DNA from: Closterium sp. NIES-65
Lineage: Eukaryota > Streptophyta > Zygnematophyceae > Desmidiales > Closteriaceae
Assembly (NCBI GenBank): GCA_948144175.1
Contig: CANXME010002463.1
Span: 496,001 to 560,000, forward strand
Direction of reading: 5' to 3'
DNA length: 64,000 nucleotides
The notes below the pieces were generated by a model. It saw only the letters and a program-made list of their open reading frames with translations, ran no database searches and had not been told where the DNA came from. Made by a program: the position numbers and the translations under genes. Shown here piece by piece: positions 32,451 through 43,681 of this stretch (positions within the stretch are counted from its first letter, which is position 1; each line of letters opens with the position of its first letter).

Positions 32451-35414
32451 TCCCCTGTCCTTTCTGCACCGACTTCACCATCGCCGACGTCGCCCGTGTT
32501 TTCTTCTTCGAGCTCGGCCTCGCTTTCCCTGCGTCGATCGTCCCCTTCCGTTTCGACTTTCCCGCGCCGACCGCAGCAGTGGTCGTCTTTGGCTCCGCTG
32601 TACAGCCGGTGGGACTCGCCGAGTCCAAGATGGCCAGCACAGGGGGCTGCTTGGGGCGGTTTACCGCTTCCAACAGGTCCTGGATGGCAGCGATATCGGC
32701 GTCGTTGTGGTCCTTCGCCGCCTGTGCAGGGTCAACTGATCTGCCGCCCGTGGCTAGCGCTGCACTCACGCCCTTCTCCAGCACCGCCTCGATAGTAGCC
32801 GCACCGAGTGTGTGTGCAGCTACGGTCACCGACGTCGGCGTCGCGCATGAGCTGGATACCGGCTGAGCCCGTGCCGGCGCAGCCGCAGTACGTACGCCTA
32901 ACTGGGCGCGAAGCAACGCGGACTTTGGGTCCACAGGAGGACGGGCGGCGATGATAGGCGCGGTAGGTGGGGCACTGGACGTTGTGGCGGCGACCTGGGG
33001 AGTGACCGAGCGACGTGCTGTTGTGGCCGGCGCGGTGCCGACCACGGGAGGCTGCTGCACGTCCTGTCGATGGGTCTCCATGCGGCTGAGCATCTCCCTG
33101 AGCGCGTTCGCCTTTGGGGCGGACGGACCAGCGCGGTTAGCCGCAGCATCCACCGCGTCAACCTTGGCGGCAGACGTGCCTGCTGGTGCTGGAGTAGCCG
33201 CAAGGGACGGCCCATCGTTGTTGGCGGCTGACGGGGCGACCGGCGCGCTGCTAGCCGCAGGGGGTTTGCGGGGGATCGACGTGGTCCCCGCCACTCCGAC
33301 GGACGGTCCTTTGACGGTTTTGGCGCCGCCATCTATCGCCGTTGGTGCGGTCGCTAGACTGGCCGGCTTCTCGGCGACCAATGGCGGGGCTGTTGGTCCA
33401 GCCTCTTGAGCGGCAACCTGGTCGGCAGGGCCCCCCTCCGCACTCCTGATTCCATCGCCCTTGCTGTGCGTCCTTATCACCTTGGCCCCGTTCTTCTTCA
33501 GCTGGTCGACCACGCTCGTACCTCCGCTCCCATCGGCTCCCTTGCTCCGCGAGCCGCCTGGAGCCACCTGGCCGACGCCGCGGCTCCCATCGGCTCCCTT
33601 GCTCCGCTTCGAGCTCAACGCATCATCTCCGCCGCCCGCCCTTTTCGCACCCTTCTTGTCGGCCTCGTTGTCCGACGGCGACGACCCATGCCGACCAGGC
33701 GCCAGATGGCCGATCACCTGGGTCATGAGGTTTAACCCGGACGCAGCAAACGACTGCTGGGTGGCCTCAGTCACCGCCTTCAACACGTCCGCCTTGAAAG
33801 ACTTCATGAGCTCGTCCGGGAAGGCTGGCGGTGGGGCGGGCTGCGTGGGCGGCGGGACGGCGACGCGTTGAGTTACGGCGGCGGCGATGTTGGTCTGCGC
33901 GGCGACTAGGTGCTTCGATATGTATTCCTCCAATCCCTTCCTCGCTTCGTCCACGTGGTTGCCCAGGGCGACGACCGCGTTCGCACGTTGCACCGCCATA
34001 ACCCCCTCCGGATTCTCTAGATCGTCCAACCAGCTCTCCGCCCTCTCGGCGTACGCCTTCATCGCCTCCCATGCTTCACCCATGTTGGCAGTGATGTTCT
34101 CCGTCACGGTCGTCGCCATGGTCAAGGACGCGTCCATCAGCCGACTCGACGCGTCCTGGTCGGAGGCGGCGACCTGGTCGGCCAACGACCTGAGCTTGTC
34201 CACGAGGTGGCCAATCCCCATCGCGAACCTGTCCACCCGACCCCTCTCCACTCCGAGCGCCGTCTCGAGACGAGCATTTTCAGCCCTCAGCCACATGTTC
34301 TCCTGTCGCAGCTGCGCGACGACGGCCGGCGTTGCCTGCCGACCAGCTGCTGAGGAACCCGGTTGACGGCCCGCCTCTACCGCTCCACCCCGGCGTTCCA
34401 CCCCTGCGTTCCCTGTGGTGGTCTCCACGCCCGTCGGCGTCAGGGACGCGACGTTATCCTCCTCCTTCGCGTCGCCAACCACATTGCCGACCACGTGCGC
34501 CTCCTCCACGCCGACATTCTCCACATCGGCACCCTCCCCTCGCACGTACACAACATCCGCCGACATCCCGCCCGTTCCCTCCACGGCCGCCGCCGCTCCC
34601 TCCACGGCCACCGCCGCCGCTCCCTCAACATCCTCCATCTCGAATTCGACCCAGGGGAACTCTACCTCCTCCTCCCCCTCTTGCTGCTTCTCCCCCTCCG
34701 CCACTTGCTCCACCGACCCGAAACCCTGCTCCACGGCCTCCGCCGCCGCCGCCTCCTTGTCCTCCTCCTCCTCCTCATCATCCTCCTCCTCCTCCTCCTC
34801 GTCCTCCTCCTCCTCCTCCTCCTCCTCCTCCTCCTCCTCCTCCTCCTCCTCCTCCTCCTCCTCCTCCTCCTCCTCCTCCTGCCCATGCCCCTGCTCACGC
34901 TCCTCACGATCCTCCTCGTTATCATCCTGATCGTCGGTGTCATCCTCCTCCTCCTCCTTTTCCTGATCCGCGGTCCTCGCCACAGCCCTCTCTGCCTCCT
35001 CATCTGCCTTGTCGACGCCGTCTCCGGCCTCTCCGCTTGTGTCGGCGACACCGACTGCTTGGGATGCCGAAGGGGGCTCCGCGGCGTCGTCTTCACAGGC
35101 ATCGGCACCAACTCCGACATGGCCTGACCGTCTGCGTGCGACGTGTTCCTTGATGTTTGTCATCATCCGAATCCGCAGCTCCTTCAACCCCGAAACGAGG
35201 ACCTTGTCCATGCTGGTCGCACTGCGACGGTCGTCGCCGGTCAGGCGATCCATCCTCTTCACCACCCAGCACAGCGCGCTCCGAGCCGCCCGAGCCGCCC
35301 GAGCCGCCCGATCTGCCCGAGCCGCCCGAGCCGCCCGAGCCGCCCCACCAGCCCGAGCCGCCTGCTGCTGACCTACCCGACTCTCCTAGCCCGGTGAGAC
35401 TTTCAGCTGCTGCC

Positions 35415-38400
35415 ATGGCCACCCCCAATGTTCTTACTTTTGACGCTGAGGGGAGGGCCATTGACTTTGCCGTCTGGATCGAAGACCTGCAGCTGTACTT
35501 ACTGTGTGATGCGATAGATGAGGTCTCTCTCTTTGACTTTGTCTCTGGCGCTGTCCCTGCCCCGCCTGCTGATGCTGACTCTGCCGTTCGCTCCAAGTGG
35601 GCGACCCGCGATGCTGCTGCACGTCTTGCTGTGCGTCGCCACCTCCCTTCCTCTGAGCGTGCCCACTTTAGTCAGTGCAAGACCGCTCAGGCCTTGTACG
35701 ACGCTGTAGTTGCACGCTACTCCTCCCCTTCCTCCGCTACCCTTAGCCGCCTCATGCTACCGTTTCTCTTCCCTGACCTCGCTTCCTTTCCCACTGTTGC
35801 TGACCTCGTTACCCACCTCCGCGCTAGTGGCACCCGCTACCGCGCTGCCCTTCCTGCTGAGTTCCGCGCTGCGAACCCTCCTCCCATGTACATCACTCTC
35901 TACTTTCTCGTCACCCGTCTCCCTGAGTCCCTTCGTGTCGTTAGGGACCAGTTTCTCTCTGTCTGTCCCACCACTCTCACTGTCGACCTCCTTGAGGAGT
36001 CCCTGCTAGCGGCTGAGAAGAGTATAGTCGCTGTAGGGGCCTCTCGGGGTGACCCTCGCACCCCCATCTTTGAGGGGTGTGGTCCTTCCCCCCTGCTGCC
36101 CTCTATCGCCTCTGCCGCTGCGGCCGACCTCGCTGGTTTTGAGTCGGTCGGCGCGGCGTCTGCCCCCAGCGGCAGACGCCGCTCTGGCAAGGGCAAGGGG
36201 GGCAAGGGAGCGGGTGGAGCTAGAGGGGGCGGTGGAGGAGGCGGTGGGGGTGGAGGGGGGAGTGGGGGTGGCGGTGGGGGTGGTGGCGGGAGTGGAGGTA
36301 CTGGTGGCGGCGGTGGAGGCGGAGGTGGCGGCGGAGGTGGTAGCGGAGGAGGCGGTGGGAGCGGTGGGGGCGACGGTCCTGGTGGGGGAGGTGGCGGTGG
36401 AGACGGGGGTGGCGGTGGAGGCGGGGGTGGCGGTGGAGGCGGGGGTCGGAGTGGCTCGTCCCAGCGGAGCAGCTCTGGGGGTGGTCAGCGCCAGCAGCAG
36501 CAGCAGCAGCAGCAGCCGCAGCAGCAGCCGCAGCAGCAGCAGCGCTCTCGCACCGTCCCCGGCCCTCAGCAGCTCCGTGAGTGGTACTTGCAGCGTCAGC
36601 GCGGTGGTGCGCTTGGTCCCTGCCCCTACGTTCTTCGCACTGGTGACCGTGCAGGGGAGAGGTGTGGAGGCGCCCACACAGCCCGTCGCTGCTTTGGCCG
36701 CCTGACCGTCGCCTGGCGTCAGCAGTTTCCGGAGGCCGCTGAGATCCCCCGCTGGGGAGAGCTGTCTAGGGCTGGTGTAGCTATTTATGATCTTGACTTT
36801 GATGCTATTCTCTCTGCTATGTATGCTGTGACTGGTAGTGATGAGGATGACTGTTACCGGTGTTTCCCGCCCGACCCGGGCATTGGTACAGCCGCGTCAG
36901 GTACTAGTGAGGCTGCTGCTCTAGGTGCCAGTGCGTCTGTGCTCTCAGGTACTGGTGAGTCCGCCCTCTCAGGTACTGTGTCGGCTTCGGCCTCTCACAC
37001 CTTCACCCTTGACTCTGGGGCGTCTCGCTCCTTCTTTAGGGACCGCACCACTCTCACGCCGCTGAGTCGGCCTGTTGCGGTGTCCCTGGCTGACCCCTCT
37101 GGGGGGCCTGTCCTGTCTCGCTTCTCCACTGTCCTCAAGTGTCCGGCGGCCCCCTCTGGCACCCTGACTGGTCTCTACCTCCCCTCGTTCTCGACGAACT
37201 TGGTGAGTGGTGCTGACCTCCAAGATGCGGGTGTCCACCAGTTCACCCCTGCTCGTCAGCGGGTGACCCACTGCACGGAGGCGGATACAGGTCGCCACCT
37301 GGCTACGTTTACACGTCGGCCAGGGTCGAGCCTGTACACACTGACCACTGCTTCTCCTCCAGGTACTGCGTCTGGTAGGGTCCCTTCGTCTGGTCAGGTG
37401 TTTGCTGCAGCGTCCAGGTCTGGTCCTGAGTCTGCCCCCTGTTCGTGTCGTCGTCTGTCTCACGAGACCCTCCTCTGGCACCACCGCCTTGACCACCCCT
37501 CTCTGCTTCGGCTCAGAGGCATGGCCTCGCGAGTCCTTGTGTCTGGTCTTCCCCGGTCCCTCCCTCCCCTTCCTCCGGGCCCTGGCCCTGCCTGTGTCCC
37601 CTGTGTCGAGGGGCGCCAGCGTGCTGCCCCTCACTCCTCCCAGTTTCCTCCGACAGAGGCCCCGTTGCAGACGCTTCACATGGACGTGTGGGGCCCAGCC
37701 CGCGTCCGTGGACAGGGTCAGGAGCGCTACTTCCTGCTGGTGGTTGACGACTACTCGCGTTACACCACAGTCTTCCCCTTGCGCAGCAAGGGTGAGGTCA
37801 CTGAGGTGTTGATCGACTGGATCCGCGCAGCTCGTCTTCAGCTTCGGAGGAGCTTTGGCTCTGACTTCCCTGTTTTGCGTCTGCACTCGGACAGAGGCGG
37901 AGAGTTCTCCTCTGCCCTCCTGAGTGCCTACTGTCGTGTGCGAGGCATCCGTCAGACCTTCACGCTTCCGGACTCACCACAGCAGAATGGGATTGCTGAG
38001 CGCCGCATTGGCATGGTCATGGACGTCGCTCGTACGTCCATGATGCATGCGGCAGCTCCCCATTTTCTGTGGCCGTTTGCGGTCAGGTACGCTGCGCACC
38101 AGATCAACCTCCACCCCAGGGTCTCTTGACCGGAGACCTCCCCAGCTCTGCTGTGGACGGGGAAGGTTGGCGATGCGTCGGCGTTCCGGGTCTGGGGATC
38201 TCGGGCGTTTGTTCGCGACCTGTCTGCGGACAAGCTGTCCCCTCGTGCTTCTCCCTGCGTCTTCCTGGGGTTCCCCCCCGACGCCCCTGGGTGGCAGTTT
38301 TACCACCCCACCTCTCGACGTGTTCTGTCCTCCCAGGACGTCACGTTCGACGAGTCGGTACCCTACTACCGCCTCTTCCCCTACCGCACTCCGTCCCTCC

Positions 38401-41300
38401 CCCCACCCCCGCTCTTCTTGGTACCAGGTCCCCCCCCGGTAGTCCCCCTCCCCCCTCAGGGTCCTGCCCCTTCAGGTGTGTCCCAGGTAGACGCGGTTGA
38501 GCCTGTCGAGGTCACTGGTGACTCTGGTGCTGCTGCGGGAGCTGAGCCTGGGGGTGCGGAGCCTGGGGGTGCGGAGTCTGGGGGTGCTGAGCCTGGGGGT
38601 GCTGTACCTGGGGGTACTGAGCCTGGGGGTGCTGAGCCTGGGGGTGCTGTTCCTGGGGGTGCTGAGCCTGGGGGTGCTGTGCCTGGGGGTGCTTCGTCTC
38701 GCCGGGAGCCACTCTCCCCACAGGAGCTGCGTGAGTGGTTTGCCCGGCGCTGGAGGCGTGCTGCTGGAGCTGGTGGTTCTTCGGCTGCAGAGGGTACTGC
38801 TGCCACGCGTCCTGGCGGTGCTCGTCCTGTGGGTGCTGGAGCTGCTGGGTCTGAGAGCTCTCCTGGAGCTGGTACTGCTGAGGGTGTTGACGCTGAGCCT
38901 GCAGTTGGAGGTCCGACTGACAGTACTCCTGGTGCTGCTGCTGGAGGTTCTGGAGCGTCTGGTGGTTCTGCTGGAGGTGCTGCTGGAGTGGGTGCTCCTG
39001 ACGGGCCTGCTGGTGCTGTTCCTGCTGTTTCTGGCGTCACTGCGCGGCCCCGACCGTACTTCGTTCCGCTCCTACAGCAGGTTCTTGGTCTTGCACCTCC
39101 TCCTCCTCCCTTAGAGGGTCCGCAGCCTGTCCGGTCACAGCCACAGCTACAGCCTGCCTCCCCTTTGCCTGCTCCTTCTCCCTACGCTGGTCCGACTGGA
39201 GGTCTTACTGAGCGTCGTGAGCCTGCGTCTCGTCCTGCGTCGCCTGTTCGTACTGAGCGCGCTAGTGGTCGCGGGTCGCGTCAGCGTCCTCCTCCTGTCC
39301 CTGGCACGCACCGGATGTCACTGCGTCCGTCCACTGCTCCTCTGCGTGCCCCTTTACCTTCTCCTCCTACTTCCTCTCTTCCTGCTCTTGCCGACCCGGA
39401 GTCGGACTCTCTTCGTGCTGCCAGTCCTACTGTCACGCGTCTCCTTGCTACTGCTGTCACTGACCCTTCCTTCGAGTCGTCTGCTGCGTCTGCCCTTGTC
39501 ACTGAGCTTGTCGACTTTGCTGCGCGCTGTCGTCTAGACTACGCTGCTCGTCTTGTCACTGAGTCTGAGTCCGCCTGTCCTCCGTCCGTCGGGGGTGAGT
39601 GTGCCCTTGGCACGGACGTCCTTGAGGACAGGCAGGAGGAGTTCCAGTGTCTAGCCGCTGCTTCACCTCGTCTCGCGTCTGTACTGCTAGCCCCTGAGGG
39701 AGACCCGGATGCACCAGACATCCCGACTCCGCGCTCTTACGCGGAGGCGGTAGAGGGTCCCTACTCCTCTCAGTGGCAGGCAGCTATGGATGCAGAGATG
39801 GCTTCCTGGAAGTCCACAGGCACCTACGTTGACGCTGTTCCCCCTTCTGGGGCGAACATCGTCAGTGGCATGTGGATTTTCAGGGTGAAGCGGCCGCCGG
39901 GTTCTCCGCCTGTCTTCAAGGCGCGTTACGTGGCTCGTGGCTTCAGTCAGCGGCAGGGGGTTGACTACTTTCAGACCTTCTCCCCCACCCCGAAGATGAC
40001 CACTCTTCGGGTTCTGCTGCACGTTGCTGCTCACCGTGACTACGAGCTGCACTCTCTCGACTTCAGCACAGCTTTCTTGCAGGGCAGCCTGCACGAGGAG
40101 ATCTGGCTGCGTCGCCCACCTGGCTTCACTGGGTCTTTCCCTCCTGGTACCCAGTGGAGTCTCCGGCGTCCAGTCTACGGTCTCCGCCAGGCGCCACGTG
40201 AGTGGCACGACACAGTGAGGACTACGCTCGCGGCACTTGGGTTTGCTCCTTCTACTGCCGACCCGTCGCTGTTTCTGCGCACCGACACCTCTCTGCCGCC
40301 GTTCTACATCCTCGTGTACGTCGACGACTTGGTCTTTGCCACAGCTGACACTGCTGGACTCTCCTACGTGAAGTCCGAGCTGCAGAAGAGACACACGTGC
40401 ACTGACCTGGGTGAACTGCGTAGCTACCTTGGCTTGCAGATCACCCGGGACAGAGCACGCCGCACCATTACCCTGACTCAGTCACACATGGTGCAGCAGG
40501 TCCTTCAGCGCTTCGGCTTCACGTACTCCTCGCCTCAGGCCACTCCTCTGCCTACTCGCCACTCGCTCTCAGCTCTGCCTTCGGATGAGTCCGTAGAGTC
40601 GAGTGGCCCGTACCCAGAGCTTGTTGGCTGCCTCATGTACCTGATGACCTGCACACGACCTGACCTCGCATACCCTCTTAGCATTCTCGCACGCTTTGTT
40701 GCTCCTGGGAGACACCGACCAGAGCACATGGCTGCAGTGAAGAGGGTGTTGCGTTACTTGTGTAGTACGTCGGGCATGGGGCTAGTGCTTGGAGGGCGCA
40801 GTCCAGTGGTCCTCACTGGGCACGCAGACGCTTCTTGGGCTGACGACCAGGCTACGCAGCGGTCGTCACAGGGTTACACCTTCAGCCTTGGTTCCGGCTC
40901 TGTCTCTTGGCGGGCTACCCGCTCGTCTTCTGTTCTCGGCTCCAGTTGTGAGGCTGAGATCTACGCTGGGGCTATGGCTGCGCAGGAGTTACGCTGGCTC
41001 ACCTACCTGCTGACTGACCTTGGAGAGCAGCCTCGTTCTCCTCCAGTCCTGTACGTAGACAACAAGGCCATGCTGGCCTTGTGTCGAGAGCAGCGACTGG
41101 AGCACAGAACGAAGCACATTGCTCTCCGCTATTTTCTTGCTCGTGAGCTACAGCAGCGTGGACAGTTGCGACTTGCGTACGTGGCCTCTGAGGCCAACAC
41201 TGCTGATGTCTTCACCAAGGCACTTGCTCCTTGTGATCATCAGCGTTGTTGCACGCAGTTGGGTCTTGTGCCTGTCTTGCCTCACTTGCTCTCCTCTTGA
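35415..41300 (+). pseudogene. Copia D gag-pol, one in-frame stop
   Basis: The best preserved gag-pol in the window: one frame from MATPNVLTFDAEGRAIDF (35415, context GCCATGG) to 41300, with a single TGA at 38127 in the integrase C-terminal part. Order: Gag; poly-Gly tract (36215-36450); Gln-rich stretch; Cys/His knuckle CPYVLRTGDRAGERC-GGAHTARRC; protease LDSGASRSFF; integrase MDVWGP and LHSDRGGEF; linker with PGGAEPGGA repeats; RT with YVDDLVFATAD; RNase H with DNKAMLALCRE; end VFTKALAPCDHQRCC. At the site of the B frameshift this copy reads straight through (NPPPMYITLYF). Loss of the 5' LTR means it cannot be transcribed from its own promoter. Confidence 0.92.
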
Positions 41301-41512
41301 CCTTGCTTGTACCTTCGCCTATATATACTCTTGCTCTTGCTTGCTTGACTCTTGTATATCTCTATATATGATCTTGCATGTGAACTGGCCGTCTGGCCTT
41401 TGAACTTGTGCTCGGAATGCGTGGTGACTTTGTGATCCACCCTGAGCTTTGCTTTGCTTTGCTTGACTGGTCTTGTGACCCCTTGTTCTCCCCCACTTTG
41501 CCTATGGGGGTG

Positions 41513-41641
41513 TGTCAGATTACTATAGCTTATACATGTTGTAGGCTGTAGTGGGGTAGCACATAAGGGGTACAACCCAATTAGGGTTGGTACTTGTACT
41601 GTTTTCATTTCATAGTTGATCATTCCTGTTCCTTACTTTCA
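41513..41641 (+). repeat. 3' LTR of copia D
   Basis: 129 bp from TGTCAGAT to TTTCA, aligned with the 128-bp LTR of B through GTAGTGGGGTAGC-CATAAGGGG. Preceded by CCTATGGGGGTG. Confidence 0.87.
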
Positions 41642-42477
41642 CAACTGCTTCACGGTTTGCGGGTCGAAGTGCCGGACAGAGGTCCTGATCGTCTCTCCCC
41701 CGGCCCGCAACAAGTCGCCGGGGTACAGGATGACCACGACGCTGCAATGTGCCCCTGGAAGCGGTGCGATGCTGCACAGGCTAGGCACCACGACGTCGAT
41801 CAGAACGGAGCAGCGACATAAGGCATCAAGGCACACCATCATGACTTAGGCTCACCTCGAATGCAGAGGGATAACAGCTACGTCGGCGTCGAACACCGTT
41901 GCAAAGCATGAGTGGTCTTCCTTGCCCATCGCCGCCCGAAGCCGGCCGAGTCCTATCGACCACAATCGCATGTTGGCCGGCGCCGCGCGAATCCATGCGT
42001 ACCTGCACGCATGCATGGGTAGTAGATGTGTTTGAGGACGTGCACGGCACGACGGATGGACACGTGGGTTCTGGAACCGACAACTGACGGGGATGGCTAG
42101 AGTAGAACGGTGCACCACCGTCGCTACGTTGTAATCAATGGCGCCTACCGATGCGGGCACCGACCTACTGTAGTGATCGGAGTACGATGCCTACCTACGG
42201 CTGCGTGCGTCACCGAGTAGTGATCTAAACCCTAACGTGGGACAACCCTATCGACGTCGACCTGCAAGGTATCCAGCGGTCGACGTCGACATCCCAATAC
42301 GCACACTCACTTGAGGCCGAATCCCAAGCAACGGGCGTTGAACTCTAGCCTATGGTCTACGAGGACGGCGTAGTCGTGTTCGTCGAGCTTGGCAGTCAGT
42401 CCACTGCCCAGGTCGAGATACAGAGGGAAGTCCTGCGAAGTCGGCGTCACTTCGCCGAGTTTCGTGGCGGCCGACAT

Positions 42478-43516
42478 GGCGGGGAAGGGAAGCGGCTAAG
42501 GGACGTGAAATGTGGGAGAAGGCGCAGAGCTGGGGAAAAGGTGGAAAGGGAAACGAGATGCCGAAAATGAGGAGCTATGCCCCCTTCCACCAAGAAAAGG
42601 GGGTCGGTGCCCCACAGGAACGGTCGAGGCATCGCCCGGCCCTCGTGGTGCCTGCCTCGGCGGGGTTTGGCACAAGTCCTCCACAAGTGGCACAAGTCCT
42701 CGTTCGCCGCCGAGCCAGCAAGTCGATGTCACGCCCCGAAGCGAAAAACGTGCGCCGCGAAGCGATCGACATCGAATTCGCGATGTCCCGAATTGAGTTC
42801 GCAATGTATCAAATTCTGCATGTTGCCCGATGCGAAGCAGGCGGGCGAACACGTGGCGTCGCCGCAACGGGTCGCGAAATTGTCGAGCGTCCCGAGGGGG
42901 CCCCGACATTTCGCCCGGCCCTCGCCTGCCCGTCCGGGCAGGCCGCGATGGGTTACTAGGACCTCGAGGGCAGGTGGCGCGCGTGGGCTGCCTTCGCGCG
43001 AGGGTAATTTTCCCACGCGCGAGGTGTCGCCAGTTCGCCGACCCCACCCGGTAACGTGGGCCGCTGTTCACGTTCGGGGCGGGGCCGCGGGGCGGCGGTC
43101 GTGCGCTCGGGCCAGCCCTGGGCCAGGCTGGCGGGCCCGCACGCGCGTCAGTGCTCCGCCCCGTCGGCCCAGGCTTCGACGACCCCCCTCGTCGACACCG
43201 GCAACTCGGGTCCGTCGACCGAATTCCGATGAGGTGTTCGGGCTAGAAGTGGCTCGGAAGGTTGGCGAAAAGGGCGGAAGCGATTCGGGGTGGTTTGGCG
43301 CGAAAATGTAGGCCGAACCAGCTGACCCGAGCCATTCGGTACCGTACGCGCTGTCCCTCAGTACAGTGCAAAATCATATATTTCGACAGAAAGAAAAATA
43401 AAAACCTGCTCCAATTTCAAAATCTTGCACTGACGGCACTTTCAGTCTCAGGCAGTGATCCCAATAAGAAAACCGCACACGGAATTTGATTCTAACGTAT
43501 GAATTCAATATGTAAG
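42478..43516. other. Non-coding stretch right of the Crypton-like unit
   Basis: Holds the upstream region of the large minus-strand ORF and the 3' flank of TOM6. Overlapping ORFs on both strands (42496-43311) are GC-driven and mutually exclusive, with no family I recognise. The GC-rich, CG-rich composition drops sharply after about 43330, which may mark the right boundary of the mobile unit. Confidence 0.45.
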
Positions 43517-43681
43517 TTACAAGTCAAGAGAAAGCTGCTCCTTCTCTTTCGTGAGAAAATGCAGCACATATGGCGTGAGCCTGATCGCCACCACCCACAC
43601 CCCCAGCACAGCAAGGTGCTGCCTTAGCTGCTTCAACGCAGCAGCCTTCTCAGGACGACGAGGGGGACCTCCCATAAACAT
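43517..43681 (-). CDS. TOM6: TOM6, small subunit of the mitochondrial protein import pore
   Basis: A 54-codon gene. It starts MFMGGPPRRPEKAAALKQ, continues LAVLGVWVVAIRLTPYVL and ends in LSLDL. This follows the plant TOM6 pattern: N-terminal MF..., a basic K-A-ALKQLR segment, one membrane helix (about 23-43) containing a W-V-V-IR-PYVL motif, and a short charged tail. TOM6 stabilises the TOM40 complex in the outer mitochondrial membrane. The length equals that of the Arabidopsis protein as I remember it. The ATG is preceded by CTGTCAG, a good splice acceptor. A strong donor (ATATAG then GTAAGCG, minus strand) lies at about 44814, so a 5' UTR intron of about 1.1 kb is likely. Confidence 0.88.
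   Translation of the reverse strand: MFMGGPPRRPEKAAALKQLRQHLAVLGVWVVAIRLTPYVLHFLTKEKEQLSLDL

Larger units (their letters stand above)
35263..41641 (+). mobile_element. Copia element D, 5'-truncated, inserted in the large minus-strand ORF
   Basis: A copia of the same family as B, lacking the 5' LTR, PBS and most of the leader. It begins within host codon context at about 35263 and its first recognisable element sequence is the CCGAGCCGC leader repeat (35278 on). The 3' LTR is at 41513-41641. The host reading frame resumes on both sides, so the insertion is in an exon and opposite in direction to the host gene. No complete target duplication remains because the left end is gone. Confidence 0.88.
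26772..42477. mobile_element. Crypton-like tyrosine recombinase unit (core), interrupted by copia D
   Basis: Two convergent genes share the same composition (TCGAC-rich) and spliced structure: the recombinase (plus strand, 26772-30309) and a large ORF of unknown function (minus, 31049-42477). Cryptons are DNA transposons moved by a tyrosine recombinase, without terminal inverted repeats, so ends are hard to see. I give only the gene-to-gene core; the true ends must lie between 25086 and 26771 on the left and 42478 and 43516 on the right. That the two genes form one element is inference from position and composition. Confidence 0.5.
31049..42477 (-). pseudogene. Large acidic/coiled-coil ORF of the Crypton-like unit, split by copia D
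   Basis: Exons on the minus strand: 42477-42311 (ATG start, MSAATKLGEVTPTSQDF), 42002-41856, 41780-41642, then after copia D 35262-31856 and 31775-31049. GT-AG borders and phases fit. Across the copia the frame continues (TVKQL then VKRMDRLTGDD), so the ORF was intact before insertion, about 1,490 residues. The first 150 residues look globular (YAWIRAAPANMRLWSIGLGRL; VVVILYPGDLLRAGG). Then come a long Glu run (GAG repeats, 34740-34890), a helical segment around LRQENMWLRAENARLE, a Pro/Ala-rich region, Lys/Glu repeats and a C-terminal domain with basic tail (GRKRPRGKQGK). I do not recognise a family. Position facing the recombinase suggests an accessory protein of the element; this is inference. 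Confidence 0.7.

Noticed and set aside
32032..32739. Plus-strand poly-Leu ORF resembling a membrane protein
   Set aside because: Antisense to the Glu/Lys-rich part of the large spliced ORF, whose exon phases fit.
34332..35153. Plus-strand poly-Pro, poly-Leu and poly-Ser ORFs
   Set aside because: Antisense of CTC repeats that encode poly-Glu on the minus strand.
26772..42477. Starship-type giant element with a DUF3435 captain
   Set aside because: The recombinase resembles the NDC10_II/GCR1_C type of Cryptons more than captain proteins, its position is not at a clear element end, and no cargo beyond one ORF is seen.
42496..43311. Overlapping 191- and 244-codon ORFs on opposite strands
   Set aside because: High GC keeps both open; neither has a recognisable domain or splice context.
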